The notes under the pieces: generated by a model
Databases searched by the model: none
The model's input: only the letters and a program-made list of their open reading frames with translations
Told to the model about the DNA's origin: nothing
Position numbers and translations under genes: made by a program
Assembly: GCA_008711295.1 (NCBI GenBank)
Contig: VUYV01000069.1
Span: forward strand, 1,910,372 to 1,974,371
Reading direction: 5' to 3'
Length of the DNA: 64,000 nt
Source: Anarhynchus alexandrinus
Taxonomy: Eukaryota; Chordata; Aves; Charadriiformes; Charadriidae
Shown here: piece after piece, positions 34,601-46,573 of the stretch
How positions within the stretch are numbered: the first letter of the stretch is position 1
Layout: the number at the start of each line of letters is the position of its first letter

Positions 34601-36480
34601 GTACATAGCTTTGCTCTGTCACTGTCTCACATGCAGTTGCTCGTGTCTGCTAAGAGTACCAGTTCCTGATCAACTTGCAACATCTCTCCTTGCCTTACAA
34701 GTGCAGCCTGGCATCCACCTAAGATAATTCTATGTCTTGGGCTATAGGAAAGGTATTTATGTGACTCATCATACATAAAAAAATAAAGGTTTAAAATATT
34801 CTGTCATCCTTTTCTTTCTTAATATCCTACTTCTCACTTGTGTTTATTCTAATTTAACTACCCTGAAACCAATTCCTTATTGCATTGCCGATGTGAGCCA
34901 GCACCAAAACACCAGCGGGCCTGTGGTTGGAGAGGAAGGTGCTGACTTAGAAAGCTAATCGTGATGGCTTGAGTCCATGAGAATTTTGCCACTGATTTCA
35001 TTACAGCCAGAACAGGTTTCTCATTATGTGTTTCACATCTGAAGGCTGAAAATCAAATATATTATTATATCAACAAAATAATAACAGCTTTAAATACGTG
35101 GTTGTGTGTTACTGCTGCTGCTTGGTCCTTTCTGCTTTGGCAATATGGGTTTGCTTTTCATGCTCTGCATACTGAATGATCCGTTACGTTATCTTACTCA
35201 AATGCTTATGATCTCATTGAGCTATTTCCATTCACTAAGCTATGTGATGATGTAAAATGTCATGCACATTAATCTGATACCAATATGTAGCAAAATAGCT
35301 TCTTTTACAGGAATCAAGTTCCTTAGATGCTTATTACAAGAAAGTGGTACATAAGGCTACTGTAATACTGTTAGGCTTGCATGTAATGAATCTTGTAAGT
35401 CTAAAGGAAGTAGATACTGATGTAACTGCCTGCCTGCCCAGCATCAAAGGCAACACCAAGTTTACCAATCACAGAATACCTAGCCAGAGAACTTATAAAA
35501 TAGCTGATGTGGATCTCAAGGTCTAGTTAACTCATCCTCCTATCTCAAAGTACAAACAGGCCTGATAAAAAATTTTAAAACCTTGCATTGAAAAATAATC
35601 TATTCCAATGTTTCATTATTTTAAAAAATTAATTATTTCTTTCTCCATGTCTAACCTAAAAGTCTTATTGTTGGATTGTAAGTCTGTTAGTTCTCCTCCT
35701 GTACATGACGGACTTGGAGAACCAATGATTCTTTTTCACTTCACAGCAACGTTTCATGATTTTGAAGACTGTGCCTCAGACTCTCCAGACTAAATGATCA
35801 ACCCAAGTTCTTCCAACGTTTCTTATAGGTCATGTTTTTCTGGTTTCTCTTCATTTTTGTTGTTTCTCTCTAAAGACTCCAGTTGTCCCTCATTTTTTTT
35901 CTGAATCTGGTGCCTAAATTCATACTGTAGATGAATGAAGCAGGAATATAATTTTCTGTGTTCTGTCTGTACTGCTGTTTACAGAGTGTGGTATTTTTCT
36001 TATTCACAACAGCATATTGTTGTTCATGCTAAACTACAATCCACTTTAATGTCCCAATTTTCTTTTAACTTAATCCAGCATGTGTATGGGTAATTATTCC
36101 ACCAGACTCTCTGCTCATCATTATTAAATTAAGGTCACTGCAGTCTAATACCGTTCTTCAAAATGGTGGTAGTCTTTACAACCATTGTAACATCTTCAGA
36201 CTTAATAGGTGTATTCTCTATTGCATCATTCCATCCTGTATATCCTATACATCTGTATAAATTCATAAATATGTATACATATATGTATGCAAATATAGAT
36301 GAATAAATATTTCTTGAACCATATCACAGTTGAATACTTGGGACATTTAAACTTTCATAGTTTTTATAAGGTTGTGTGATAAAAAGATGATCTCCACACA
36401 GACAAAGGAGCCCAGATGAGCAATGGCAGCTGAGGGAAGCCAAATAATACCATCACTTAGCTCCTCTGTAGCTATTATAG
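31646..36480. other. AT-rich sequence, no gene seen
   Basis: Nearly 5 kb with no supported exon or repeat. The 107-codon plus-strand frame at 33328-33651 shows no domain, splice context or start context that would support it. Confidence 0.45.
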
Positions 36481-36954
36481 GAGTCAGCAGACTGTAAAAG
36501 TCTCATCCTCAAAGTCATGAAGGAGCACAGAAACATGATGGTGGGGGCATGAGCCCTTGCACCAACCCCACAGGGGACAGCCAACACCAGGAGTCAGTGG
36601 AGAGCAAGCCAGCGAGCGGGGCATGTGATCTGGAGGGTGGGGTGTCTCACCTCTGTCCCCAGAGGTGAGACCACAGATGGCTTTGACTAACAGAGGCACC
36701 ATGGCATCCCAGCCAGCTGCTGAGACAAAGGTTCGATTAGGAAACCCGTTTGTGTGTGTACATGTGTGGATGGGGAGAGTGAAGATCCAGGCTCAGCTAC
36801 TGGATGGACCTGGACGGACTGGGTGTCTAAGCCCAGTTACTGGAGGGATCCACCAGAGGGTGCCTCAGGGCTTGTTTGTTCAGGTGCCAGCCAATGGGGA
36901 GACTAGGAGTCTGTATACTGGGCAAAATGGGTGTCTATGTTGGGGGCATCCACG
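36481..36954. repeat. GC-rich repeat unit A, unnamed family
   Basis: GC-rich block unlike its surroundings, with TG-rich runs. It contains GTGTGTACATGTGTG (36754-36768) and GCTACTGGATGGACCTGG (36796-36813). Both recur with near-identical spacing in the block after the CR1 (37564 and 37605). It also holds a 12-bp perfect hairpin at 36644-36671. It is probably part of an interspersed or tandem repeat, perhaps endogenous-retrovirus derived, but I cannot name it. Confidence 0.55.
36644..36671. repeat. Perfect 12-bp hairpin with 4-nt loop
   Basis: Arms GTCTCACCTCTG (36644-36655) and CAGAGGTGAGAC (36660-36671) pair exactly around the loop TCCC. Confidence 0.85.
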
Positions 36955-36962
36955 CTGTATAT

Positions 36963-37410
36963 CACAGAATCATAAAATAGTTTGGGTTGGAAGGGACCTT
37001 TAAAGGTCATCTAGTCCAATCCTCCCTGCAATGAGCAGGGACATCTTCAACTACATCAGGTTGCTCAGAGCCCCATCCAACCTGACCTTGAATGCTTCCA
37101 GGGATGGGGTATCTACCACCTCTCTGGGCAACCTGTGCCAGTGCTTCACCACCCTCATTGTAAAACATTGCTTCCTTCTACCTAGTCTAAATCTACCCTC
37201 TTTCAGTTTAAAACCATTACCACTTGTCCTGTCACAACAGGCTCTGATAAAACATTTGTCCCCACCTTTCTTATATGCCCCCTTTAAGTACTGGAAGGCT
37301 GCAATAAGGTCTCCCCGAAGCTTTCTCTTCTCCAGCCTGAATAACCCCAACTCTCTCAGCCTGTCCTCATAGGAGAGGTGCTCCAGCCCCCTGATAATTT
37401 CTGTGGTCCT
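36963..37410 (-). mobile_element. 5'-truncated CR1 LINE with 8-bp flanking repeat
   Basis: The minus-strand element has tail units at its 3' end (CACAGAATCATAAAATAG on the plus strand) and a C-terminal ORF2 frame up to about 37410: [39 protein letters not shown] and SLEAFKVRLDGALSNLM. The octamer CTGTATAT flanks it at 36955-36962 and 37409-37416, which looks like a target-site duplication. It lies between two related GC-rich repeat units, so it probably inserted into that repeat. Confidence 0.92.
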
Positions 37411-37419
37411 GTATATATT

Positions 37420-37720
37420 TCCCACTTATGTATTTTTATCGTGATCAGCCAGCAAGAGCAACAGGATGAGGTCACTGGTGCCATTAGAGTTTATGTGAGT
37501 ACCAAGTAGGTTTGTCTGTGTTGATGTTTGCAGCCAGTCACACGTATATGGATATAACATACTGTGTGTGCATGTGTGCCCAGGGAAAATGCGTGCTTGG
37601 CCTTGCTGCTGGATGGACCTGGGGACATGGAGCTGCAGCAGCCTCACCTCTGTTGGGCTGCAAGGTCTGGTACCCCCTAAGAGCTTGCATGCAGCCCTTG
37701 GTTCTACCTCATCTGTAATT
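37420..37720. repeat. GC-rich repeat unit B, related to unit A
   Basis: It contains GTGTGTGCATGTGTG (37564-37578) and GCTGCTGGATGGACCTGG (37605-37622), matching unit A with the same internal spacing (41 against 42 bases). The overlapping frames at 37512-37840 (plus) and 37426-37824 (minus) fall in this repeat and are not supported as genes. Confidence 0.5.
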
Positions 37721-39238
37721 TTATTCTCACATATCTGGATCCTCCTTCTCCATTGGAAAATAAGGCCTGCAATCCTAAGGAACTTCAAAGGATCTTTTTG
37801 GAAATGTAGCCGATGCAGACACATTTGGCTGTATCTTTAGAAAACATGAATAGAAAAACATAATTAAGATAATAACTGAGGAACAAATCCCTTTGTTTTG
37901 TTAATGACTCTCTGGCACTGGTTTTGCAGAATACGTACCCGCAAAACAAAACAGCCAACCAAATTTTCCAGCTTGTTAATATATGTAAGAGCTTCTGCCC
38001 AGTTGATACTCAAGAGGAGGAGGAGGGAGGGACTGAACTAGTGGAAAGAAGGGAAATGAAAACCCAAACAACCAAAAGAAATAAAGCTGATCTAATCTGG
38101 GAGGTTTTTTCCACTTCTTTTTATGTTTGTCTCTTTCTTTCTCCTTTCATGGATGTGTGTTTGTATCTTTGTCACCAAAAATAATTATGACTTCAGTAAA
38201 TTTCTTGAACTCATTTCAGTTTTCTTAATTAATTTGAAGAAAAAAGATTGCAAAATACTGTTTTCAATCACCCTATGCCAATCAAAATAATTGTGAATTT
38301 ACTGCAATTAACACCCAGACAAACTGCATTAGTTTTAACTAAGATGAGTTCAGAAACCTATACAACAGCTTTTTGGAACAAGGAAAGATCATGGCACACA
38401 TAGACAGTAAAGTGTTCAGATAGTCTACAGAGCTGAAGCATTTAAGAAGAAGGTTAGATGGTAATAAAGAGTTTTCATGGTGATTGAACCTATCATCTAA
38501 CTGATACACAGATGTGTGTCTTCAAAGACCTATAGACTTATTTTCATCTTGCCTGAAGTTCTGATAATTGCATGATTTTAGCTGACATGTTTAAAGATCT
38601 TTTGTGTGATCTGTTAAATTTTTAAAGTACTATTCTATCTGAAGTAAAATTCAATAAATATGAAAATAAGCTGGCTCATATTAATCTGCAGCTGAAATGT
38701 GTCATTTTTCAAGTTCTTTTTTCTTACAATGTGTGCAGAAGCTTTATTTCATATTCACAGTGTATTTATAATATTAATTATATGTTTATAGTATTAATTG
38801 TATACTGTTTATAATCTAATTACATACTTTGAAAGAAATGTGGCAATCAATACTAACAATGATTTAGTATATTTGAGAAAAGAAAGAAACATTGCTTTCA
38901 TACACTACAATATAATTTGTATATTTTGACTGAATATCTACTTCAGCAAGACATACAACGAATGTTTATATAAAACACTCCTGAAAGAGAAATTAAAAAT
39001 AAGTAATATGTACTCAGTTTAATAATAAACACAAGCTGCATTAAAAGAAAAAAAACTCATTAGCTTTTTGAAAAAAAATTATGACATATATTATTAACTT
39101 TTCAGCTACAGAAGTACTGATTCTTCAGTGTTAGGAATTGTAGGACAATCCAAAGCATATTATGTGTTTGTTTCTTTTTTGCATATGCAGCCGATGATAA
39201 TAATAAAGGTTCCATTTAGTTACTGAAGAAACAAGGTG
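37721..39238. other. AT-rich sequence, no gene seen
   Basis: A short GAG-rich run lies near 38011-38030 and strongly AT-rich sequence at about 38755-38830. No exon or repeat family is supported. Confidence 0.45.
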
Positions 39239-39258
39239 AATGTAAAAGATTAAAATAT

Positions 39259-39264
39259 TTTATT
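39259..39264 (-). terminator. Poly(A) signal AATAAA (minus strand)
   Basis: TTTATT on the plus strand. It lies about 350 bases after the stop codon of the candidate terminal exon at 39617-39801, a plausible 3' UTR length. Confidence 0.35.
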
Positions 39265-39416
39265 GAAGGTTTTAATAATTTCTTATCCAGGGAAGCACAG
39301 GTACAGACATAACAAGTCAAGCATTTTACTGCTCCCAGAAAAATTGAACATTCAAAACTTATACAACCAATTATTTCAAACCAAAATAATGCACAATGTG
39401 CTGCTGTTTGAGATTT

Positions 39417-39482
39417 AAAAAACAAAAACAAAAAAACAAAAAAACACCAAACAAGAAAACAAACAAAAAAACCAAAAACAAC
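39417..39482. repeat. A-rich simple repeat (CAAAA-like)
   Basis: Irregular runs of A broken by single C residues. On the minus strand it is a T-rich tract within the putative 3' UTR. Confidence 0.85.
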
Positions 39483-39616
39483 TTTACACTTAAAGTGGCA
39501 TTTTAACATGAAGACATCGCATGTATTTGCTGATGTGCCTGATGTTAAAGCACACTTGGCAAAGCTTTTACAGGTGATGGTATAACCACTGCAACTCTTC
39601 CTGGTTAAACTTCACT

Positions 39617-39801
39617 TCAGTGCTTTTCCATCTGAACACGCGGATCACTCTTGCTCTCTCTGGAGTGGTTTGCGCTCCGGAGGTAGCACTGGCTGTAACT
39701 TCTGCCAGCGTTGCGGAGGCCAGAGGATATGAGTAGCTCGAGCATGCAAAAGTCCAAGAGAAACCTATAACCAAAATATAAGCCAGAGAGATTATTAAAT
39801 G
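39617..39801 (-). CDS. Candidate 3'-terminal coding exon, product unknown
   Basis: On the minus strand a pyrimidine-rich acceptor (TTTTATTTGCAG) ends at 39802 and a second (GGTTATAG) at 39765. The following sequence is GC-rich and CpG-bearing, unlike its surroundings. One frame reads on to [20 protein letters not shown] and [10 protein letters not shown] with a stop at 39617-39619, using mostly C- or G-ending codons. A second frame stays open to 39568 (ending ELQWLYHHL), so the frame is not settled. A poly(A) signal follows at 39259-39264. I do not recognise the protein by either frame, and a non-coding transcript end is an alternative. Confidence 0.33.
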
Positions 39802-40454
39802 CTGCAAATAAAATAAAATGTGGAAAATACAAAGTACATGATGATTTGTAACAGCAATGAGAGAATACAAAGCAGAGAACTTTGCACGCATGAGCAGTGT
39901 CTCATGCATGTAATGAGAGGAAAAGAAAAACTGCTTCAGTGACAATTTTTATTTTTTTTTTTAATAAAATATTTAGTGGAACTCAAACAGCTTGCTGAAA
40001 TGCACTGGCTGTAACAAACGTAAACTAGGAATGTTTTTTCAGATTCAAGAAAAACAGTTGGTTAAATCAGGTGAGACATTCTCTAATCCACCAAAAGCTT
40101 TTGGTTATTAGTTATTCTGGGTACAGCAGAACAAGGTTCGAGTACCTTAACTGAATAAGTTAAGCAGAAGCTGTGTCTCGGATTTGAGCAATGTACGCTA
40201 ACCACACCAGGACAGTTGCCTTTTGAAACTTGCTGTGCTATATTTAGCATTGTCCTTCAAAATTCCATTTTTTCTCCAACCAGAAATGGAAATTACTGTG
40301 AATCATAAATACTTGCCCGAGGATGAAAATGTATTTCTGATAGAATTATTTGAAACACATCTACATATCACATATTTTTGAAGTTCTAGGACTACTTACA
40401 ATTCATTCGTATGTTTTGTAAACATGTTTTATCATCTTATTTATTATTGTTTGA
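39802..40454. other. AT-rich sequence, no gene seen
   Basis: No supported feature. If the candidate exon at 39617-39801 is real, this is its upstream intron. Confidence 0.4.
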
Positions 40455-40467
40455 TTTTACTTCAATA

Positions 40468-41000
40468 GAATCATAGAATCATAGAATGGTTTAGGTTGGA
40501 AAGGACCTTGAAGATCATCGAGTTCCAACCCCCCTGCCATAGGCAGGGACACCTCCCACTAGACCAGGTTGCCCAAGGCCACATCCAGCCTGGCCTTGAA
40601 CACCTCCAGGGGCCTCAACAACCTCTCTGGGCAACCTGTTCCAGTGCCTTACCACCCTCAAAGTGAAAAACTTCTTCCTAATGTTCAATCTAAACCTGCC
40701 CTCTTCCAGTTTGAAGCCATTCCCCCTCGTCCTGTCACTACATGCCCTAGTAAAAAGTCCTTCCCCAGCTCTCCTGTAGGCCCCCTTTAGGTACTGGAAG
40801 GCCGCAATAAGATCTCCCCGGAGCCTTCTCTTTTCCAGGCTGAACAGCCCCAACTCCTTCAGCCTCTCCTCATAGGAGAGGTGCTCCAGCCCTCGGATCA
40901 TCCTCGTGGCCCTCCTCTGGACACGCTCCAGCAGGTCCATGTCCTTCTTATGTTGGGGACTCCAGAGCTGGACGCAGTACTCCAGGTGGGGTCTCACGAG
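40468..41000 (-). mobile_element. 5'-truncated CR1 LINE, relatively young
   Basis: Minus-strand element with two clean octamer tail units (ATCATAGA on the plus strand) at its 3' end. It has a 160-codon frame (40997 down to 40515) that starts within ORF2: [40 protein letters not shown] and [20 protein letters not shown]. Near 40610 about five bases are missing compared with the other copies. This shifts the frame, so the last residues of the open frame are not the family C terminus. The 13-mer TTTTACTTCAATA occurs at 40455-40467 and again at 41028-41040, a possible target duplication set 27 bp beyond the 5' end. Confidence 0.95.
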
Positions 41001-41040
41001 AAAAAAAATAATTTTACTTGATTAATGTTTTACTTCAATA

Positions 41041-44000
41041 AATCAAAATAAAAGTCAATACTAATATTCCTTACAAATGAATCACTTCTAGGTGGCATAG
41101 TTTAGATAACTGAATTGCTTAGATAATCTTAAAAAAATTACAAAAAAAGGTATTTTTCCAAATATGGTATCGAATGGCTAGACTAAGAATAACTGAGACT
41201 AGAACAGTCACATTTTCAGACTGAGGTAATAAGACAGGCCTTCAATGTCTGTACATAACATTGAAATTAAGTAATTTGGTATGCAGTTAATCTCACTTCA
41301 TTTGAAATCCTGCAGGATAGACTGCTGCATCTTAAATTATTTGTTTAGACTTCTGGAGATGATAGCCAGTTATAAGCTTCCCACCAACTATAAAGTACCC
41401 AATACCAATAAAAAAGTTGCAACCAGGACAAAAATATGGTTAGAAATACTAAAATGTCTCTATATGGGAAAAGATGAAATAATTCAGACTTCTAAAGAGA
41501 CAACAGGGTCAGAAGTCTATAAAATTAGGAACAGGATGGATAAAGAATGCATGGGCTTTATTTGCCTATTATGTCATCATTTCTCATAAGAATGTGGAAA
41601 CATCAGATGACATTATCTTAAAAAAAACCTTTAAAGCCAACAAAAAGGAAATGCTTCTTCAGAATGTGCACGATTACATCATACTTGCATACATTATACA
41701 GGACACTGAAGACACCAGAAAAGAATAACAAATCGGTTCAGAAAATAATAATAAAAGCAAAGTCCATTACACATAGTTGAACATAAACAAAGTAACAGTG
41801 TAGTCTCCATACTCTGCATCAGGAAACACTGAGGGAAAAATTATATACTTGTTTTGTTCTTATGCTGCAATGATCTGGTGTTGGCTGTTGTCAGAGACAG
41901 GACTTAAATGGATTTCTGGTTTGAACCCGTCCATTCCTGCTTAAATTTTTATGTAAACTCTGTTCTTCAGTTCCATTACTCATCACAAAAAAAGTGATTT
42001 CAGTAAGCAGGTAATTCAGCATTTTATGCAAATAGACACCAAATAGGCCCCTAGGAATATCTTCAGCTAATTTTCTTGATTTAATTTCATAGGATTAATG
42101 TATATTCACCAGTCTCTCTCTACTACATAATCAAATCAGCGAAGCTGAAGTGGTCTATATCTAATTCCATATTCTGTACCTTGATGAGGCAGGTGCTGAA
42201 TTACTTGAATATAATTTGGTTACTTAATAACCCACAATATCTAAAAGAATCTGAAGTAGATCACTGAAATTGCAGTCTAGCATCATATTTCACTTCCTTG
42301 ATCCCTTACTTGATCACTTGTTTCCCTGATCCATTGCAGCTTTTTTCCTACATTTAAGCAAAGGACAGGCTGTAAGTGACAACTCCGTTTTGATAGGATT
42401 TAGCTACATTTTTTTAAGTCTTGACATACTTCGGTGTAGTTTGTTGGCTATTTATGGAATTCATAATATCTTTTATCTTAATTATCCCATAAAGGGGTCT
42501 GCAAATGTAGTATTGCCACGGGGATTTGTTCCCTGAGTATACAGCATGATGGTACGCACATTACAGGCTGGTGCCAAAACATAAAACCACAGTAAACCCC
42601 ACCACTGCATATAAAATGTGACAGCATTAGTACAGAGAAAAATGTTAAAATACTCTTCTCAAACACAAATAACATCCCATTTTCAAAGCTCTGTGTTTTT
42701 CTCAGTGCATTGGTTGTTACTGATGTCAGTAGGAGGTCTGCACGCAGACAGAGAATATAATAAATGAATCAAAACTTGTTTGAAGCTAAGGCTGGGAATA
42801 ATTTTGCCCAGAGGATTACTTCTACTGACCATCATCTGACTTGAAACTAATAAAGAAATATCCTTCCTATAAACCTGATTTACAGGACAACATGACTAGT
42901 GTTAAAAAGGAAAAATGGGTATTGTTGGGGGATAGAAGTCTTTGCTAAATAACAAATGACACTGATGCTATAGGGCTTCTTTTATAATAACTTAAAGGCT
43001 CACTTTAAAAGCACCTTGATGTTTGACTTCTGCAAACAACCTCAATAACTTTGTCCATTGCCTATTATTATTCTGTAGTTACCGCAGCAGCCATGAATTT
43101 CACTGAGGAAGAACAGAATTGTTTGCAGAGAATAACCCGCCCTTGTTAATGGGTTTACCCTCATCAAGGTTAGATAGGGACAAAGGGTGAATGGAGAGGC
43201 TACACTTTCTGTTGCAACAGTGAAATGCTGAAATAATCTATTAAAAAAGAGTCTAATTAATTCCCTTACAGGCATTATTTGTTGTCTTTATTTAAGAAAA
43301 TAAGTTTACCCCCTTGAAACACTATCTTAACTGTAAGAAAAATCAGTACTTTACAGGCACAAATTCTTTGAGGAACATACTTCATTTACCGACATGAGTA
43401 AGAGATGTCAGCAATCTAAATAGTTGATTTTTATTTCTACATTATGTTCTATTTATTATTCTTGCTGTAGCAACAACAGACACTGTGTTGAATTGAATCC
43501 ATATTATTCTCCCTAACCTAAGCTGTTTAGGAATTAATTCTAATTTTTTTTTAATCTTTGAATATTTAATTGAACAACTGAGAAGTCATTCTGTTGACAT
43601 AGCAATTTTATCTGCAAAATAAGTTTTGAATGAATAATACTGTTTTGACACTGATAAAAGCATATTCCCTCAGAGTCTGCTCGTTGTTTGTATGTTAGTT
43701 GTATGGAGACTGATTAGTTTTGGCACTGCATTAGGGAAAGATAAGCCTAAGCTTGATAGTGTTATCTGCAGTGGTATTTACAACTATCTATCTTGCTCAT
43801 TCCGTCCTAACAGGTTGGGGTAAATGCACCTTTATTAGTACAGAGACTTATATTACTGTTGCTTCTCCTGGTTGCAAAATATGTCATTTTAAAATACTCA
43901 TTGATTTACAGACTGTACTCCCCACCTCTTCTTGTCTGTTTGCCATTTGACACCTTCACTGTCTCTTACCATGATGCCTTTTCTAATCCCAGATCACACT

Positions 44001-46573
44001 GGTAAAAGCAGGATTCAGACTGTGCAAGAGTCCGGTATGGATGTAGCATGCAAGGGTGCACACCAAAATTTCTATGGAAATCCAAGTCTTCAGTTCGGAT
44101 TTCAAGAAAAGGAAAAGTCCAGATAAGGATGCCATACTAAAAAGGCTATTCTCAACTTTCTCAGGATATGTAAAGTCTACCCAACCTGCTTAATTCAGGT
44201 ACTACTGCTCCCAGTTGTGAGTTCACTTTATGTTAGGTACATTCCCCACAGATCTCTCTTTGCTTCTTTTTTCCTCGAACCTTTGGTGATTTTGCTCTAG
44301 CTAAAACAGCCAAGACTTCAAATTCTGTAACAACATTAAAACAAGAAAGTACAGCACCACTGAATATAACCTGAAAAACTGCAATGAAGAAGCAAAAAAC
44401 CCAAGCCTTTACAACCTTTTCTAAAGCTAGACTTCCTAACTAGTCAATTTGCTAATTAGAAGTAATAATAAGACAAAGAGACCAAAATCAATGCAAGAAT
44501 GTTTGTTCAGCTGTTATGGTAGCCCTGTAAGCTGGTATTGCCATTGCTAGTAACAAGCTATAGACCTTGTACCACCTCTGCGAGGCCTCAAGTTTAATTT
44601 CTCAGGCTTTGTCTGAACTTTCTTTGCCTGCCTGAAGTTTTGATTTAGCTTCTTTAGCTGCAACAATTTTTCTAATGATCAGGTGACTATTGCCTAATTT
44701 GTTACAGTTTTCCTTATATCCCTTATATTTGTTTATATTTGCATAATCTTATGGTATAATCAAAGTTCTTACATATACCATAAAAAGTAATTATTCTGTG
44801 TAGAATGAAATATTTATGGCTTTAACATAATAATGTGGTTTACAAGGCTATAGAAGAGCGATAATGAAGACTGCAGGCCTATAAGCAACTTAGCAATGGT
44901 CATGAAACAAAACCAAAAAACAACTGGCTGGGGAGTTGGACGAAAAGATTTTAAGGCTAACAAAGAGAAAAAAAGTTCAGAAGAACATGGAATGTACTAA
45001 CATATGTAAAACAAAATATGTAATAAATACAGATAAAAAGTTATGTTGTCAATCAACAAACAAAGAACAAGGAAAAAAAATATGTTAGAATATGTACTAA
45101 ATTAGCCTCAAGCGGAACGAAGAGTGAGGAAGAAGAAACCACCAACATCACAGTCCTTCTAATGACAAATTCAGGACACCAACAACTCACTAAACCACCC
45201 GTTTCCCTTCTTTTTGAGGAGGACAGGTGCTAACAACCTTAGGACCTAAGGGAGCAGCATAAACACTGAGAAAAGGGTAGATACTTGAAAATGTTTGCGT
45301 GACATTTTTAAACTATACTTTTACTGAGACTTGTTGTGCATTAATTGAATAATTTGGAGTGTGAATGGTAATATCACTGTAACTGGACTAACCATATTAA
45401 CAGTCTAAGTAAAATACAGTTAAGAGTCACAATTTTAATGCAACTAACCATGAATTGGTGGCTTTCTGTATTAGGTGTGTTCACCTTTTTGCTCATAACA
45501 TACTTTTGACTGTAATATTATGTTACTACTGGTCTTCTAATTGAGTCTACATAAACTCTCATTAAGTGGTGCAAAATACAGAAAGATTATCTTTTTTTTC
45601 CTTAATCAGTATTTCTTTTCTTGTTTTTCCTAAACAAAAATGTTGATTTTGATGAAATCTTAATAAACATATTTTGGATTCACTATTTCTTCTGCATCCA
45701 AAAAAAAATACATTCAAAATCAGAAAAAGAAAATTAAATAGACTGTTTTATTATTTTCTAACAATGTATTTGGATTGGGTGGAATTGTTAGTTCAATTTA
45801 ACTTAGTTATTTCAATAAAAACATGAAATATACGTGAAACATTTACATCTTTGTGACAGAAGGTCCGGTAATAATCATATTAAAAAGTATAAAACAACAT
45901 AAGGAATCTGGGAATATCTCAGTCACAGAAGATAATAATAAGCAAAGGTAACAGGAAGAAAATAATAAAGCACAGCAGTATCAACATCAGCTCAAAACAA
46001 CGATCCTCTCTGAAGGTGTACTTGAGTAAGTACTTGAATACAAATATACTTCTTCTGAAGAAGAAATACTAAAAGATAATATCTAAAAAATTATCTTGTT
46101 TCATCATGTTTAAGCCTAGAAGAATTTCAATATTAATTTGTATTTTGCCTCCTGGTCTCATTAATAAATGTTCAAATTGTACAAATCCTCTAAAATACCA
46201 CTGAAGAGAACAATAATAGCTACCGGACAAACTAGAAACAGAACTAAATCACAAGTGCCACAGATTATAACCTGTGTACATGAGAAATTTCATCAAGAAC
46301 CAGAAAATCACCATTTTAAAGGCGTATATCAGCCTCTGGTTTTGAAGAGTCACTTTTGCTTTATTCTCCTAAGCTGAGTTATATTCTAGCAATATTGCAC
46401 AGGCCTTCCAAATGCCATGGCCAATGATAAACATGTAAACACAGAAGATTAAAATTCTCTCAAATCAAAAAGAGATAAAACAATACGAACAAACACAGTG
46501 TTTCAAAATATGCTTTCTATTCTTTGAAGTAATATATTCTCATTACATGTTTTTTGTTCATATGCAGTTTAGT
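41041..46573. other. AT-rich sequence, no firm gene
   Basis: About 5.5 kb with no supported exon. A stretch at about 44990-45300 has the look of a decayed LTR (listed under findings). Open frames of 60-100 codons here have no domain signatures. Confidence 0.4.

Noticed and set aside
37051..37425. 124-codon minus-strand frame
   Set aside because: CR1 ORF2 C terminus. The opposite-strand frame at 37031-37372 is its shadow.
39216..39509. 97-codon minus-strand frame rich in F, L and V, suggesting a membrane protein
   Set aside because: The hydrophobic run is the translation of an A-rich simple repeat (39417-39482) read on its T-rich strand.
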